In this document: in pieces, positions 7,243 to 15,860 of the stretch
Layout: each line of letters begins with the position of its first letter
Numbering within the stretch: position 1 is the first letter of the stretch
From: CAVWZH01 sp963765285
Lineage (GTDB): Bacteria; Acidobacteriota; Terriglobia; Terriglobales; Acidobacteriaceae
Assembly: GCA_963765285.1 (NCBI GenBank)
Contig: CAVXVR010000004.1
Coordinates: forward strand, 372,001-436,000
Direction of reading: 5' to 3'
Length of the DNA stretch: 64,000 bases
Notes under the pieces: model-generated
What the model saw: only the letters and a program-made list of their open reading frames with translations
What the model was told of the DNA's origin: nothing
Databases searched by the model: none
Translations under genes and position numbers: made by a program

Positions 7243-9099
7243 ATGTCCCGGGGAAAACTGATCCTTGCTATTGCAATTGCCACAATGCTGTTGGCGGCGG
7301 TGGCCTTCGCAAGTGAGGCGACTTCGAGTCTTCCCCTCGTTCCCTGCCCTGAAGGCACGCCGTCGGCCCCCTCGTGTACTCCTTCCAAGTCAGAGCTGAG
7401 AGAAGCCAAGGTGGCCTTTGCCAAAGCGCTGAAATTTCAGCACAGCCAGCACTTGGCCGAGGCCCTCGATCAGTATGAGATTGCCGCCCGGCTCGCCCCC
7501 CAGGACGTTGCATACGTCACGGCCCGCGAGATGGCGCGCCAGCAACTGGTGTTCGATCATCTGCAGCAAGGCAATGCAGCTCAACTGGCCGGACGGCCGG
7601 TGGAGGCGCTGGGCGAATTTCGCGCGGCCCTGAATCTGGATCCCCAAAACGACTTCGCACAACAACGCCTCACGGATGCGTTGGGCGAGTGGGCGCCCAA
7701 GGATGATCCGCGCCCACAGGTGTTGGCCGAAGCGGGGGAAATCTACGTAGTGCCCGATGCAGTCAGGGCCGACTTCCACTATCGGGGCGATAGTCGCGGC
7801 TTGCTGACCCAGGTGGCGTCGGTGTTTGGGATAAGTGCGGTACTCGATGATTCGGTTGTGTCCCGCCAACTGAATTTTGACGTCGATCACCTGGACTTCT
7901 ACAGCGCCATGCGGGTCGCTTGCGCGTTGACTCACACCTTCTGGAGCCCGCTGGCCACCAAGCAAATTGTCGTCGCGGCAGAGTCGCCCGACAATCACAA
8001 GCAGTTCGACCGCATGGCTTTGCGCACCTTCTATGTTCCGGGAGCCAGCACACCCCAAGAGCTGACCGACCTGGCGAACGTAGTGCGCACGCTATTTGAT
8101 ATCCGATTCGTGCAGTTGGGAGCGCAAAACGGCACGCTCATGGTGCGTGCGCCGCAAACGCTGATGGACGCGGCCACCACTTTCATGCAAAACCTCGATG
8201 ATGGACGACCGCAGGTCATCCTGGATTTGCGGCTTTACGAGATCAGCCATACCGTCACCCGGAACATGGGCCTGCAAATCCCCAACTCTTTCACCATGTT
8301 CAATCTCCCGGTTGGGGCGTTAGCCCTGTTGGGCGGGCAGAATATTCAGGATTTGATTAACCAATTGATCTCCAGCGGCGGCATCAATCAGGCGAACTCC
8401 TCAGCCCTGCAGGGCTTGATCGCTCAGCTTACCGGCCAGCAAAGCTCCATCTTCAGCCAGCCTTTCGCCACTTTCGGAGGCGGTTTAACATTCATGGGTC
8501 TGACTTTGGGTACCGGGATGGCGCAACTGTCTTTCAACGACAGCTCGGTCCGCACGCTGGAACACGCCACCATGCGAGTGGCCCAGGGCAACGATGCCAC
8601 TCTCCACGTGGGGGCTCGTTATCCCATTTTGAATGCCAGTTTTGCCCCCGTCTTCAACTCACCAGCGATCTCCTCCGCCATCCAGAACAATAGTTTTCAA
8701 GCGCCGGTTCCTTCTTTTAGCTATGAGGACATCGGCTTGAGCGTGAAGGCAAAACCGGTGGTGCACGGCGATTCCGCGGTGAGCCTGCAATTGGAACTGC
8801 AATTCCGTACTCTGTTGGGTCAGTCCTTGAACGGCGTTCCGGTGATCGGCAATCGCGAATACAAGGGCAGCATTACTCTTAAGGACTTAGAACCAGCCGT
8901 GATCGCTTCCGCGGTTTCGCGTACCGAACAAAAAAGTCTGTCCGGGATTCCCGGCCTGGGGGATGTGCCCGGCTTGAATCGCATCATGGCCACCAATAGT
9001 AAGGAAGTGGACGACGACGAGTTGCTGCTGGTAATCACGCCCCGCATCATGAGCCAGCCAAGCCACTCGGCCCACACTGAGATTTGGCTGCCCCATTAG
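7243..9099 (+). CDS. secretin-family outer-membrane protein with TPR and STN domains
   Basis: A 618-residue protein with a signal peptide (KLILAIAIATMLLAAVAFA), TPR-like helices (about 45-140, including AEALDQYEIAARLAP and VEALGEFRAALNLDP), an STN-type domain (about 165-240: LLTQVASVFGISAVLDDSVV), a NolW/N1-like domain (about 265-330) and a C-terminal secretin domain ending in the conserved DDELLLVITPRIM. Secretins form multimeric outer-membrane gates for type II or III secretion, type IV pili or tight-adherence pili. No gspC/E/F/G, pilM-P or tad genes adjoin it, so the machine it serves is unknown. Single TPR-STN-secretins of this kind recur in acidobacteria. Transcription starts opposite to citrate synthase, so the 225 bases between them should hold divergent promoters; I see none with good boxes. 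Confidence 0.85.
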   Translation: MSRGKLILAIAIATMLLAAVAFASEATSSLPLVPCPEGTPSAPSCTPSKSELREAKVAFAKALKFQHSQHLAEALDQYEIAARLAPQDVAYVTAREMARQQLVFDHLQQGNAAQLAGRPVEALGEFRAALNLDPQNDFAQQRLTDALGEWAPKDDPRPQVLAEAGEIYVVPDAVRADFHYRGDSRGLLTQVASVFGISAVLDDSVVSRQLNFDVDHLDFYSAMRVACALTHTFWSPLATKQIVVAAESPDNHKQFDRMALRTFYVPGASTPQELTDLANVVRTLFDIRFVQLGAQNGTLMVRAPQTLMDAATTFMQNLDDGRPQVILDLRLYEISHTVTRNMGLQIPNSFTMFNLPVGALALLGGQNIQDLINQLISSGGINQANSSALQGLIAQLTGQQSSIFSQPFATFGGGLTFMGLTLGTGMAQLSFNDSSVRTLEHATMRVAQGNDATLHVGARYPILNASFAPVFNSPAISSAIQNNSFQAPVPSFSYEDIGLSVKAKPVVHGDSAVSLQLELQFRTLLGQSLNGVPVIGNREYKGSITLKDLEPAVIASAVSRTEQKSLSGIPGLGDVPGLNRIMATNSKEVDDDELLLVITPRIMSQPSHSAHTEIWLPH

Positions 9100-9256
9100 G
9101 ACGCTATCTTGACTCTACTGGATGGTGAAACTACTCCTGCAGGCCGCATCGGCCTTCTGCACAAACGGAGCCACTGTTGAAAAGAATTTCGACTCAGAGG
9201 ACTCTCCCCATGAGCGCCACAACGGGTGCGTTCCTGATTTCAGCTACTACGAATCG

Positions 9257-10150
9257 CTATTTCTTGGCGGCAAAGTCCACCAGGCCCTTCAGCACATCGT
9301 AGGGCACGCCGCCGACATTACTGATCTTTCGCCCATTGATAAAAAGAGTGGGGGTGCCGGTAACTTCCACGGACTGGCCCAGGCTGATCGACCGTTGCAC
9401 CCGCCCGGCGGTCTCCGGCTCGGCTGCACACGCGGCAATGTCAGCGCCTTTCACCCCTGCCTGATCGGCCAGAGCCGTAAGCTTGGCATCGGCGTTGTCG
9501 GGAGTGATTTCGGTCTGCGCATCGAACGCGCTATGAATAAATTTCCAGAAGGCTTCGTTCGAGGCTCGTCCCACGCAGTCGGCGTAGTATGCCCCCTTGG
9601 TGGCCCAGTTGTGCATCGGCAGAGGGAAATTTTGGAATACCAGGCGGACGTTCTTCTCCTCTTCCACCAGTTTGTCGATCGTGGGCTGGCCTTGTTTGCA
9701 ATACGGACACTGCAGATCGCTGAACTCGAAAATAGTGACCGTGGCGTCCGCTGGCCCCTCGGCGAATCCGCTCATTTCCTTGAGCAGCTTCTCGCTGGTA
9801 GGCGCAAAGGGATGCACGCCGAAGGGGATGATCTCGCCGACAACGGCATGCAAGCCGTCGGAGGTGACATAGAACCGCTCCAGCTGCTGGCCTTGGGAAT
9901 TGCTGAACAGCACCTGTACCTCGACCAGACCCTCGGCGGAGGCGGGTTTGACACTCACAATTTTCCAGGTCACCGTGGGATCGTGACCGAAGGTTTCGTG
10001 CAGGAAGGAATTGATCGTTTCCTCCGAGGGCAATCTGACGCTGAAGGCAGGAGGCTCTTCGGGCTTTCCCGCCGCCTTTTGTTGCCCGCTCAGCAAAGTC
10101 GTAAGCGAGAGCAAAAAGCCCAACACGGCTAGAAACAAAGAACGCTTCAT
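9257..10150 (-). CDS. exported DsbA-like thiol oxidoreductase with N-terminal extension
   Basis: A 297-residue periplasmic protein. A signal peptide (KRSLFLAVLGFLLSLTTLLSG) is followed by an extra domain of about 100 residues (TINSFLHETFGHDPTVTWKIVSVKP..VYSD-like strands) and then a thioredoxin/DsbA domain from about residue 134. The redox motif is CPYC (C148-C151) in FEFSDLQCPYCKQGQ. The cis-proline region reads VTGTPTLFINGR, and an inserted helical region lies between, as in the DsbA_2/Thioredoxin_4 family. Such proteins oxidise or isomerise disulfides in exported proteins. It is probably monocistronic: the 157 bases to the secretin 3' end hold no gene, and nadE lies 80 bases upstream. Confidence 0.85.
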   Translation of the reverse strand: MKRSLFLAVLGFLLSLTTLLSGQQKAAGKPEEPPAFSVRLPSEETINSFLHETFGHDPTVTWKIVSVKPASAEGLVEVQVLFSNSQGQQLERFYVTSDGLHAVVGEIIPFGVHPFAPTSEKLLKEMSGFAEGPADATVTIFEFSDLQCPYCKQGQPTIDKLVEEEKNVRLVFQNFPLPMHNWATKGAYYADCVGRASNEAFWKFIHSAFDAQTEITPDNADAKLTALADQAGVKGADIAACAAEPETAGRVQRSISLGQSVEVTGTPTLFINGRKISNVGGVPYDVLKGLVDFAAKK

Positions 10151-10230
10151 GTTTTCCTTTCAATTTATGGCTGCTGATACGCAACTATCTTTCCACTGCG
10201 CGAGTTTCTGGCTGCCGGCCTGGCCGCGCT

Positions 10231-11871
10231 TCATACGTCCGCCTTGGAGGCAATCGGGAAGCGTCGTCCATAGCCGAACGCCTTTGCCGAAATCTTCAGT
10301 CCCGGGGCAGCCTGCTGACGCTTATATTCGTTGCGGTTGACCATACTGACGACTTGCCGCACCAGCGCCAGGTCAAAATTGTGATCGGCTGCGATCTGCT
10401 CGGCCGTGTGACCCTCCTCTACATAATCCTCCAGGATCACGTCCAGAACTTCATACGGCGGCAGCGAGTCGCTGTCTTTCTGATTCGGCCGCAACTCGGC
10501 AGAGGGTGGTTTTTCCAGGCTGGCGTGCGGGATCACTGGACGCAGCGAATTCACGTAATGGCTGAGCCGGTAAACCAAGGTCTTGGGGACATCGGAAATC
10601 ACCGCCAGCCCACCCACCATATCTCCATAAAGTGTGCAGTATCCCACGCCTAATTCGCTCTTGTTTCCTGTACTCAGAACGATCGCTCCGAACTTGTTCG
10701 ACAGCGCCATCAACAAACTGCCCCGAGCCCGCGACTGAATGTTTTCCTCGGTCACGTCTTCTTTGTATCCGGCGAAGGCTTTGTGCAGAGTCTTCCGGTA
10801 GGCTTCGAAGATATCAGTGATGCACATGACCTCAAATCGAATGCCCAGGTTTTTCGCCAGCTCGCGTGCGTCGTCGATCGACCCCGGCGAAGAATACGGG
10901 CCCGGCATTCCCACGCCAATCACATTCTCCGACCCCAGCGCATCGGTTGCGATACAGGCGGTGAGCGCCGAATCGATGCCTCCACTCAGACCAATGATTA
11001 CCCGCTGAAATCCGCACTTGCGGACATAATCGCGTGTCCCCAGCACCAGGGTCTGATAAACGCTGCCTTCTTCGCCTTCCACCTGAGCATGAATCTCGCC
11101 GGTCATTTGGTCGGAGTCGAAGAAGATCAGGTCTTCTTCAAACGATTTGCCCTGGGCAATCACCTCGCCCGCAGGATTGAGCACCAGGCTCGAGCCGTCA
11201 AAAACCAGGCTGTCATTCCCACCCACCTGGTTCACCATCGCTACCGGCACTTTGTCATTACGCGCCATGGTAGCCAGCATGCTGCGTCGCAGTTCGCGCT
11301 TGCCCAGCCAGAACGGAGAAGCTGAGATGTTCAGCAGCAGATTGCCGCCTGCCTGGATCAGGGCTTCGACGGGATCAAATGTGTACAGCCGGCGGTTCCA
11401 GAAATGCTTGTCGTTCCAGGCATCTTCACAAATCGTAAGGGCGATCTGTTTGCCCCCGAAGGGCAGCAGAGCCTGATTCTTGGCCGGAGCGAAATTCCGC
11501 ATCTCGTCGAAAACGTCATAGGTAGGCAGCAGCATTTTCGACTGGATAAAAGCCACCCGCCCATCCCGCAGCAAAGCCGCTGAATTCATGGCTGACTTAC
11601 CAGTCTCGGCCTGGGCCGGAGTCACCAGCCCGCAAATCACCGCGATCCCTTGCGTCTGCGCAGCAATGCGGTCGGCGGTTTCGCGGTTCCGAGCAACAAA
11701 TGACGGCCGTTCCACCAGATCGCGAGGCGGATAGCCGCAGACGGAGAGTTCGGGAAAGAGAACCAGACCGGCGCCTGCGGCCTGAGCACGCCGGGAAAAA
11801 TCTATGATCTTGGCAGCATTGCCGGAGAAGTCCCCGACAGTTGGATTGATCTGGCCGAGCGCGATCTTCAC
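10231..11871 (-). CDS. nadE: glutamine-dependent NAD+ synthetase
   Basis: Amidates nicotinic acid adenine dinucleotide to NAD+ with ATP and glutamine. At 546 residues it is the two-domain form. The N-terminal nitrilase-like glutaminase (1-250) shows the glutamate in FPELSVCGYPPRDL, the lysine in QSKMLLPTYDVFDE and the nucleophile in LTICEDAW. The C-terminal synthetase has the PP-loop GLSGGIDSALTACIA and the STGNKSELGVGYCTLYGDMVGG block. The start MKIALGQINPTVGDF is standard. It is a lone leftward gene; 66 bases separate its ATG from the stop of the next leftward gene. Confidence 0.95.
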   Translation of the reverse strand: MKIALGQINPTVGDFSGNAAKIIDFSRRAQAAGAGLVLFPELSVCGYPPRDLVERPSFVARNRETADRIAAQTQGIAVICGLVTPAQAETGKSAMNSAALLRDGRVAFIQSKMLLPTYDVFDEMRNFAPAKNQALLPFGGKQIALTICEDAWNDKHFWNRRLYTFDPVEALIQAGGNLLLNISASPFWLGKRELRRSMLATMARNDKVPVAMVNQVGGNDSLVFDGSSLVLNPAGEVIAQGKSFEEDLIFFDSDQMTGEIHAQVEGEEGSVYQTLVLGTRDYVRKCGFQRVIIGLSGGIDSALTACIATDALGSENVIGVGMPGPYSSPGSIDDARELAKNLGIRFEVMCITDIFEAYRKTLHKAFAGYKEDVTEENIQSRARGSLLMALSNKFGAIVLSTGNKSELGVGYCTLYGDMVGGLAVISDVPKTLVYRLSHYVNSLRPVIPHASLEKPPSAELRPNQKDSDSLPPYEVLDVILEDYVEEGHTAEQIAADHNFDLALVRQVVSMVNRNEYKRQQAAPGLKISAKAFGYGRRFPIASKADV

Positions 11872-11937
11872 ACTTCTAGTGTAAAGGGACGATGCGGGAG
11901 CGCCAAGTCAGGGTCGCGAGACGCTGGGCTGGCGAGT

Positions 11938-12936
11938 CTAGTTCGACACCAACTTCGGTGGGCCGATATCCGGCGGTAGTTGCGGTGGTGCTTTGCGCTG
12001 GCCCGTGGGTATGCTATTGGGCGCGTCGGGATCCGGCTCTTCGCCCGGCCGGCGCAGCGTCGGGGCATTGGCCGGACGAAAATCGGGCTGGTCGGCAGTC
12101 TTTGCCACGGTGGGTTGCGGCTCCGTGTCCACTTCCTTTTCCGTGCGAACAATCTTTTGCCCATCCACCTTCATGGTTTCCACCCGCGCCACTTCACTAT
12201 TCACGAAGCGCACAAAATCCACGTCCTGGGGCGGAACGCCGTAGATCCACTCTTCGTATTCGACGTCCCCGTCTTTCTCGCGGTCTTTTCTGGGTGGCCG
12301 TCCCTTGGCAGCGATCACCATCTCACGGTCCATCCCGACCAGAACGTTGTGGCTCTTGATCGCGTCCCGGACTTTGGGTGGAAGAGTCTCCAGATAAGCC
12401 TCAACCGCCGACTTGGCGTTGAAATCGAATACTGGCCGCAGCAGGTCCTTGAGTTGCTGCGGCTTCAACTCCGGTACATAGCGGTCGAAGATGAGATCCA
12501 CGTAAGAGCCGCGGGGATTGTTGGTATCGGCCTGGTTCAGCGGCGCACCGCCGGTGCCGCTCATTTGAATGTGCTGGTACCATTTTTGCTTCTTTACCGG
12601 GCCGCCGTTGATCTCGAGATGTATGTGATTGTCTTTGATCAGAATCTGCGTGATCATGGCCTGATCGCCCGGTTTCACCGCCGGTCCCCACATGGTGATC
12701 AGCTGTTGAAGTTCTTCCCCCTGCGGTGACAACTGACCGTCCTTGAGCGCCAGCCCCTTGCGTCCCATGGGAAACTGCGTGCGAATATAGACCAGTTCCG
12801 CAGTGAAGGCGTGAATCAGGTCCTTGCGTGTTTCTGTGGAGATGTGGGGCGGAGGTGAGGCGATGTCATCCGCGATTGCCGGGGTCAAGTAAGAGAAAGG
12901 AAGCAGGAAGAACAGAGCCGCAAAGCATGGCTTCAT
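11938..12936 (-). CDS. exported hypothetical protein, acidobacterial type
   Basis: A 332-residue protein I do not recognise. It has a signal peptide (CFAALFFLLPFSYLTPAIA), then two soluble segments. The first (25-200) contains DLIHAFTAELVYIRTQFPMGRKGL and a strand-rich part KDNHIHLEINGGPVKKQKWYQHIQM. The second (200-265) has VGMDREMVIAAKGRPPRK followed by EYEEWIYGVPPQDVDFVRFV, which resembles the BamE/SmpA-like pattern in which a helix with a Gly-x-Pro turn precedes a WxYG strand. The last 60 residues are proline-rich and probably disordered (RPANAPTLRRPGEEPDPDAPNS). A periplasmic or outer-membrane-associated role is likely; function is unknown. It lies between the GHMP kinase and nadE on the same strand. 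Confidence 0.65.
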   Translation of the reverse strand: MKPCFAALFFLLPFSYLTPAIADDIASPPPHISTETRKDLIHAFTAELVYIRTQFPMGRKGLALKDGQLSPQGEELQQLITMWGPAVKPGDQAMITQILIKDNHIHLEINGGPVKKQKWYQHIQMSGTGGAPLNQADTNNPRGSYVDLIFDRYVPELKPQQLKDLLRPVFDFNAKSAVEAYLETLPPKVRDAIKSHNVLVGMDREMVIAAKGRPPRKDREKDGDVEYEEWIYGVPPQDVDFVRFVNSEVARVETMKVDGQKIVRTEKEVDTEPQPTVAKTADQPDFRPANAPTLRRPGEEPDPDAPNSIPTGQRKAPPQLPPDIGPPKLVSN

Positions 12937-13029
12937 GAAGCACCCCAGGGCCGGACTTGACCCGATTATAGCGCCGTTTTAGGGCGGGAAAAAACCTTTT
13001 GGGCCGGGGGAAAGGTTCGAAATAGCTGC

Positions 13030-14070
13030 CTAGTTTCCGGTCTGAGAGACCTGCAGCCCGTCCCTTGCCACTTGCAGCGGGAGGACCCGGGCGCCGTTGC
13101 CGCCGATGGCAGTAGCAACCCGGCTGGCAGCGCCTTTTTCGACCAGGAAAATAACACACCCTCCACCACCCGCTCCGCATACTTTGGCCGCTCTGCCCCC
13201 GTTTTTTCCGGCCACCGAGATCAGCTTGTCGATCAACGGGGTGGTGATGCCTGGGGCATTCGTCCGGCGAAGTCTCCACTCCTCGCGCAAAAGGCGGGCA
13301 ACGTTATCCCAATCAGCGCGCAACAGGGCTTGATGCATGGCGCGGGCGATGTCACAAATGTGCTCAAAATTACGGAAGACGTGCTTGTCTCCATTGATGT
13401 GCGCCTTGAATACTTCCCAGTTGTTGATTCCCGACTGCCGCGGCGCACCCGTATAGGCGAGCACAAAACGCGACTCGATCTCCTCCGGGGCCACGGGCAC
13501 GGCTTCACGATGAATGCCGTCCACATCCAGATGGATGGCGCTCACGCCACCGTACAGAGCGGGGTAATAATCCTGGCAACCGGTGGGAACATTGATGATC
13601 TGCGCTTCCACGTTCTGGGCGATGACGCGCATCTGCTCGAGCGTCAGATTTCGGCCGGTAAGCCGGGCCAGGGCAGCGGTCGTGGCGATCATCAGTGCGG
13701 AGGAACCCGAAATACCTGCACCCGCCGGCGACTCGGAATCCGTCTCTACCAGCAGCCCTTCGCGGGGAACGAAAAATCGCAGCAAGTGGGCGGCGATGGG
13801 CAATCGATAGCGCCGGGCCCGCTGCAACTCCCGCAGATCGGCAAACCGTTCTTCCTTCCGGGTATCGACAGAGCGCAGGACAATGCGCTTGCCTTTGAGC
13901 GGCGTCAGGCGGCAGGAAGTCAGGATGTTTACGGCGAAATTCACCGTCAACGCGCCCGGATGAAACAGGTAAAGTGGCCAGAGATCGATCGTTCCGCCAG
14001 CCAGATCCGCGCGGCAGGGCGCCTCCGCCAGGATCACCGGCCCTGCGGGAACCAGATTCGGTTTGCCCAT
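13030..14070 (-). CDS. GHMP-family sugar kinase (HddA-like heptose kinase or related)
   Basis: A 346-residue ATP-dependent small-molecule kinase. GHMP motifs: the N-terminal substrate region APCRADLAGGTIDLWP, the phosphate-binding loop PAGAGISGSSALMIA (about residues 110-124) and the C-terminal glycine-rich motif AKVCGAGGGGCVIFL. The N-terminal RADLAGG motif and length resemble D-glycero-D-manno-heptose 7-phosphate kinase and fucokinase-like enzymes more than mevalonate or homoserine kinases. No gmhA, gmhB or other heptose genes adjoin, so the substrate stays open. The stop of the leftward membrane-SRPBCC gene lies 46 bases before its ATG, so the two may share a transcript. Confidence 0.8.
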   Translation of the reverse strand: MGKPNLVPAGPVILAEAPCRADLAGGTIDLWPLYLFHPGALTVNFAVNILTSCRLTPLKGKRIVLRSVDTRKEERFADLRELQRARRYRLPIAAHLLRFFVPREGLLVETDSESPAGAGISGSSALMIATTAALARLTGRNLTLEQMRVIAQNVEAQIINVPTGCQDYYPALYGGVSAIHLDVDGIHREAVPVAPEEIESRFVLAYTGAPRQSGINNWEVFKAHINGDKHVFRNFEHICDIARAMHQALLRADWDNVARLLREEWRLRRTNAPGITTPLIDKLISVAGKNGGRAAKVCGAGGGGCVIFLVEKGAASRVATAIGGNGARVLPLQVARDGLQVSQTGN

Positions 14071-14116
14071 GGGGAGTTTGTATCACGAGTATCGCCTCGT
14101 CGGGGATACAAGACAA

Positions 14117-15118
14117 TCAATTACTCGACGGGCTCAAGCTCGTGGTCTCGCAACGGTTCCGGATTACGCGCAGAATCTTCTTTTGAATATCAGTCATGAC
14201 GGCATCCGTCCAAAGATGCGCGTACCAGTTGAAATCAGTCGAAACCCGGTGACGGCTGGTGAGGTGCAGGCGGATTATGCCGTTTGAAAGCGGTTCCAAC
14301 ACGTACTCACCGCGCAAAACGTCGAAAAACGGGCCACCCACCGTTACATGCTCATCCAAAGTGGTTGGTGGGATCTGCATGGTTTCGGGGTGGATGGAAA
14401 ATGCCAGACGGTGACTCGGCTCCCATGTGTCAACTGTTTCGGTGAACATTACTCCGCCTTCAAAGGAAGCATGACGCACTCCTCCGTTTCCCTCAAACGA
14501 GAGGGTCGCCTCCACAGGATTGGGAAATCCGATGCGGTGGCTCCATGAAGGCTGCAATTCCTCTGGGCCGATGCGAGAAACACGTTCGATGTTCTGCCAA
14601 ACAACGTCAGAGCTCGCATGGATGTCGGTTGTGCTTTCCACTGTGCGCACATCCGAGACAGCGAGAACCTGGTGCTCCCAGGGAGTGATCAGCAGCGGCA
14701 GCACCATGACGCAGGCTAACGGGACTGTCGTCAACCGCTTCCGTCGAGAACGCAGTAAAAACCCCGCAGTCACGCCGCCGATCATCCCGCACGCCAGGCC
14801 AATCGGGACAAACATTACGACACAAATCAATCCTTCCCACAGGGCCAGGATGGTCCCAGCTAATCCGGCTAGAACCGCCATCGAAGAGAGTGCGAGCCAC
14901 ATCAACACCGATTGTGGCTGGCGGCGCTCGACCACATAAACCGAAATAAATCCGACGGCGAAAGGTAGAAAAAAGAGAAAACCCACCGACATTACGATCA
15001 ACGCCTGGCCGCGCGGCAAGAGCTGCGCACCCCACCGGATGAACAGGCCATAGGACGCCCCTGTGGCCACACCTATCGCCAGCAGCGTGCAATTCCGCCG
15101 TGCTTCGCCTGGTTCCAT
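14117..15118 (-). CDS. membrane protein fused to an SRPBCC (START-like) domain
   Basis: A 333-residue protein in two parts. Residues 10-155 hold four to five hydrophobic segments (LLAIGVATGASYGLFI, ALIVMSVGFLFFLPFAVGFIS, MWLALSSMAVLAGLAGTILALW, LICVVMFVPIGLACGMIGGVTAGFLL, VPLACVMVLPLLI). From about 160 onward there is an SRPBCC-type domain: VESTTDIHASSDVVWQNIERV is the typical first strand and helix, EGGVMFTETVDTWEPSHRLAFSI the middle strands, and HLWTDAVMTDIQKKILRVIRNRCE the long C-terminal helix. SRPBCC domains bind hydrophobic ligands. The membrane part may be sensory or just an anchor. I know of no assigned function for this arrangement. Confidence 0.7.
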   Translation of the reverse strand: MEPGEARRNCTLLAIGVATGASYGLFIRWGAQLLPRGQALIVMSVGFLFFLPFAVGFISVYVVERRQPQSVLMWLALSSMAVLAGLAGTILALWEGLICVVMFVPIGLACGMIGGVTAGFLLRSRRKRLTTVPLACVMVLPLLITPWEHQVLAVSDVRTVESTTDIHASSDVVWQNIERVSRIGPEELQPSWSHRIGFPNPVEATLSFEGNGGVRHASFEGGVMFTETVDTWEPSHRLAFSIHPETMQIPPTTLDEHVTVGGPFFDVLRGEYVLEPLSNGIIRLHLTSRHRVSTDFNWYAHLWTDAVMTDIQKKILRVIRNRCETTSLSPSSN

Positions 15119-15217
15119 GCCCTCACTCTACAACAAGAAAAGTCAGGGTTAGATTTTTGTTGGCTTCAACAGATTCAAAGCGGATGAAAATTCGAAAAGC
15201 AAATCAGGGTGGAAAGC

Positions 15218-15778
15218 TTACTCCAGATTCAATGCCTTCTTGATCGTCCCGCGTTCTTTCAGGATTTTCTCCTGCAGTAGCGTGATGGCGTAGATAAGCT
15301 GCTCCGGCCGTGGAGGACAGCCGGGAACGTAGACGTCGACCGGAATCACCTGATTCACGCTCTGCACCAGCGCGTAATTCTGGAAGACGCCGCCTGAGGT
15401 GGCGCACGCGCCCATCGAGATCACCCACTTGGGCTCAGGCATCTGCTCCCAGAGCTGGCGAATCACGGGCGCCATCTTGTTGGAAACGCGTCCTGCCACA
15501 ATCATCAGATCCGCCTGGCGGGGGGAGGGTCGAAACACTTCCGCGCCAAAGCGGGCGATATCGAAACGTGACGCTCCCATGGACATCATCTCGATGGCGC
15601 AGCAGGCGAGGCCGAACGACATTGGCCAGATGGAGCTCTTGCGCACCCAGTTGACCGCGTGGTCAAGCGTGCTGAGCACCACTCCCTCGGGCGTAGGATT
15701 GCCGAAGGTCAGGTCCTTGACCACCCGCTTGCCGTTTTCGACAGCTACGTAAGAACCGAAATCTGCGCCGTTGCTCAT
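15218..15778 (-). CDS. nuoB: NADH-quinone oxidoreductase subunit B, isolated copy
   Basis: NuoB is the peripheral-arm subunit that carries the terminal [4Fe-4S] cluster N2 near the quinone site of complex I. The 186-residue protein shows all expected cysteine signatures: FGLACCAIEMM (tandem cysteines), SMGACATSGG and VPGCPPRPEQLIY. Length is normal, and ARFGAEVFRPSPRQADLMIVAG is strongly conserved. No other nuo gene flanks it: downstream is the SRPBCC fusion and upstream a dehydrogenase. Acidobacteria often have split nuo loci, so this could be the only or an extra copy. No strong ribosome-binding site is seen before the ATG at 15778. Confidence 0.93.
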   Translation of the reverse strand: MSNGADFGSYVAVENGKRVVKDLTFGNPTPEGVVLSTLDHAVNWVRKSSIWPMSFGLACCAIEMMSMGASRFDIARFGAEVFRPSPRQADLMIVAGRVSNKMAPVIRQLWEQMPEPKWVISMGACATSGGVFQNYALVQSVNQVIPVDVYVPGCPPRPEQLIYAITLLQEKILKERGTIKKALNLE

Positions 15779-15790
15779 CGCTTGTATTTT

Positions 15791-15860
15791 AAACCACAGA
15801 GGTCACGGAGGTCACAGGGTAGTTCCATTTCAAACCACTGAGGACACAGAGGACGCAGAG
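15791..15860. repeat. two degenerate copies of a dispersed ccacagagg-type repeat
   Basis: aaaccacagaggtcacgg (from 15791, to about 15817) and aaaccactgaggacacag (from 15832, to 15860) share the AAACCAC(A/T)GAGG-CACAGAGG pattern of a short dispersed repeat frequent in several soil bacterial genomes. They fill the 82-base gap between nuoB and the dehydrogenase. No coding capacity. Confidence 0.65.

Noticed and set aside
9122..10132. 336-codon rightward open frame opposite the DsbA-like gene
   Set aside because: It is antisense to a gene with a signal peptide and CPYC motif; its translation has no family features and rare residue runs typical of antisense GC-rich frames.
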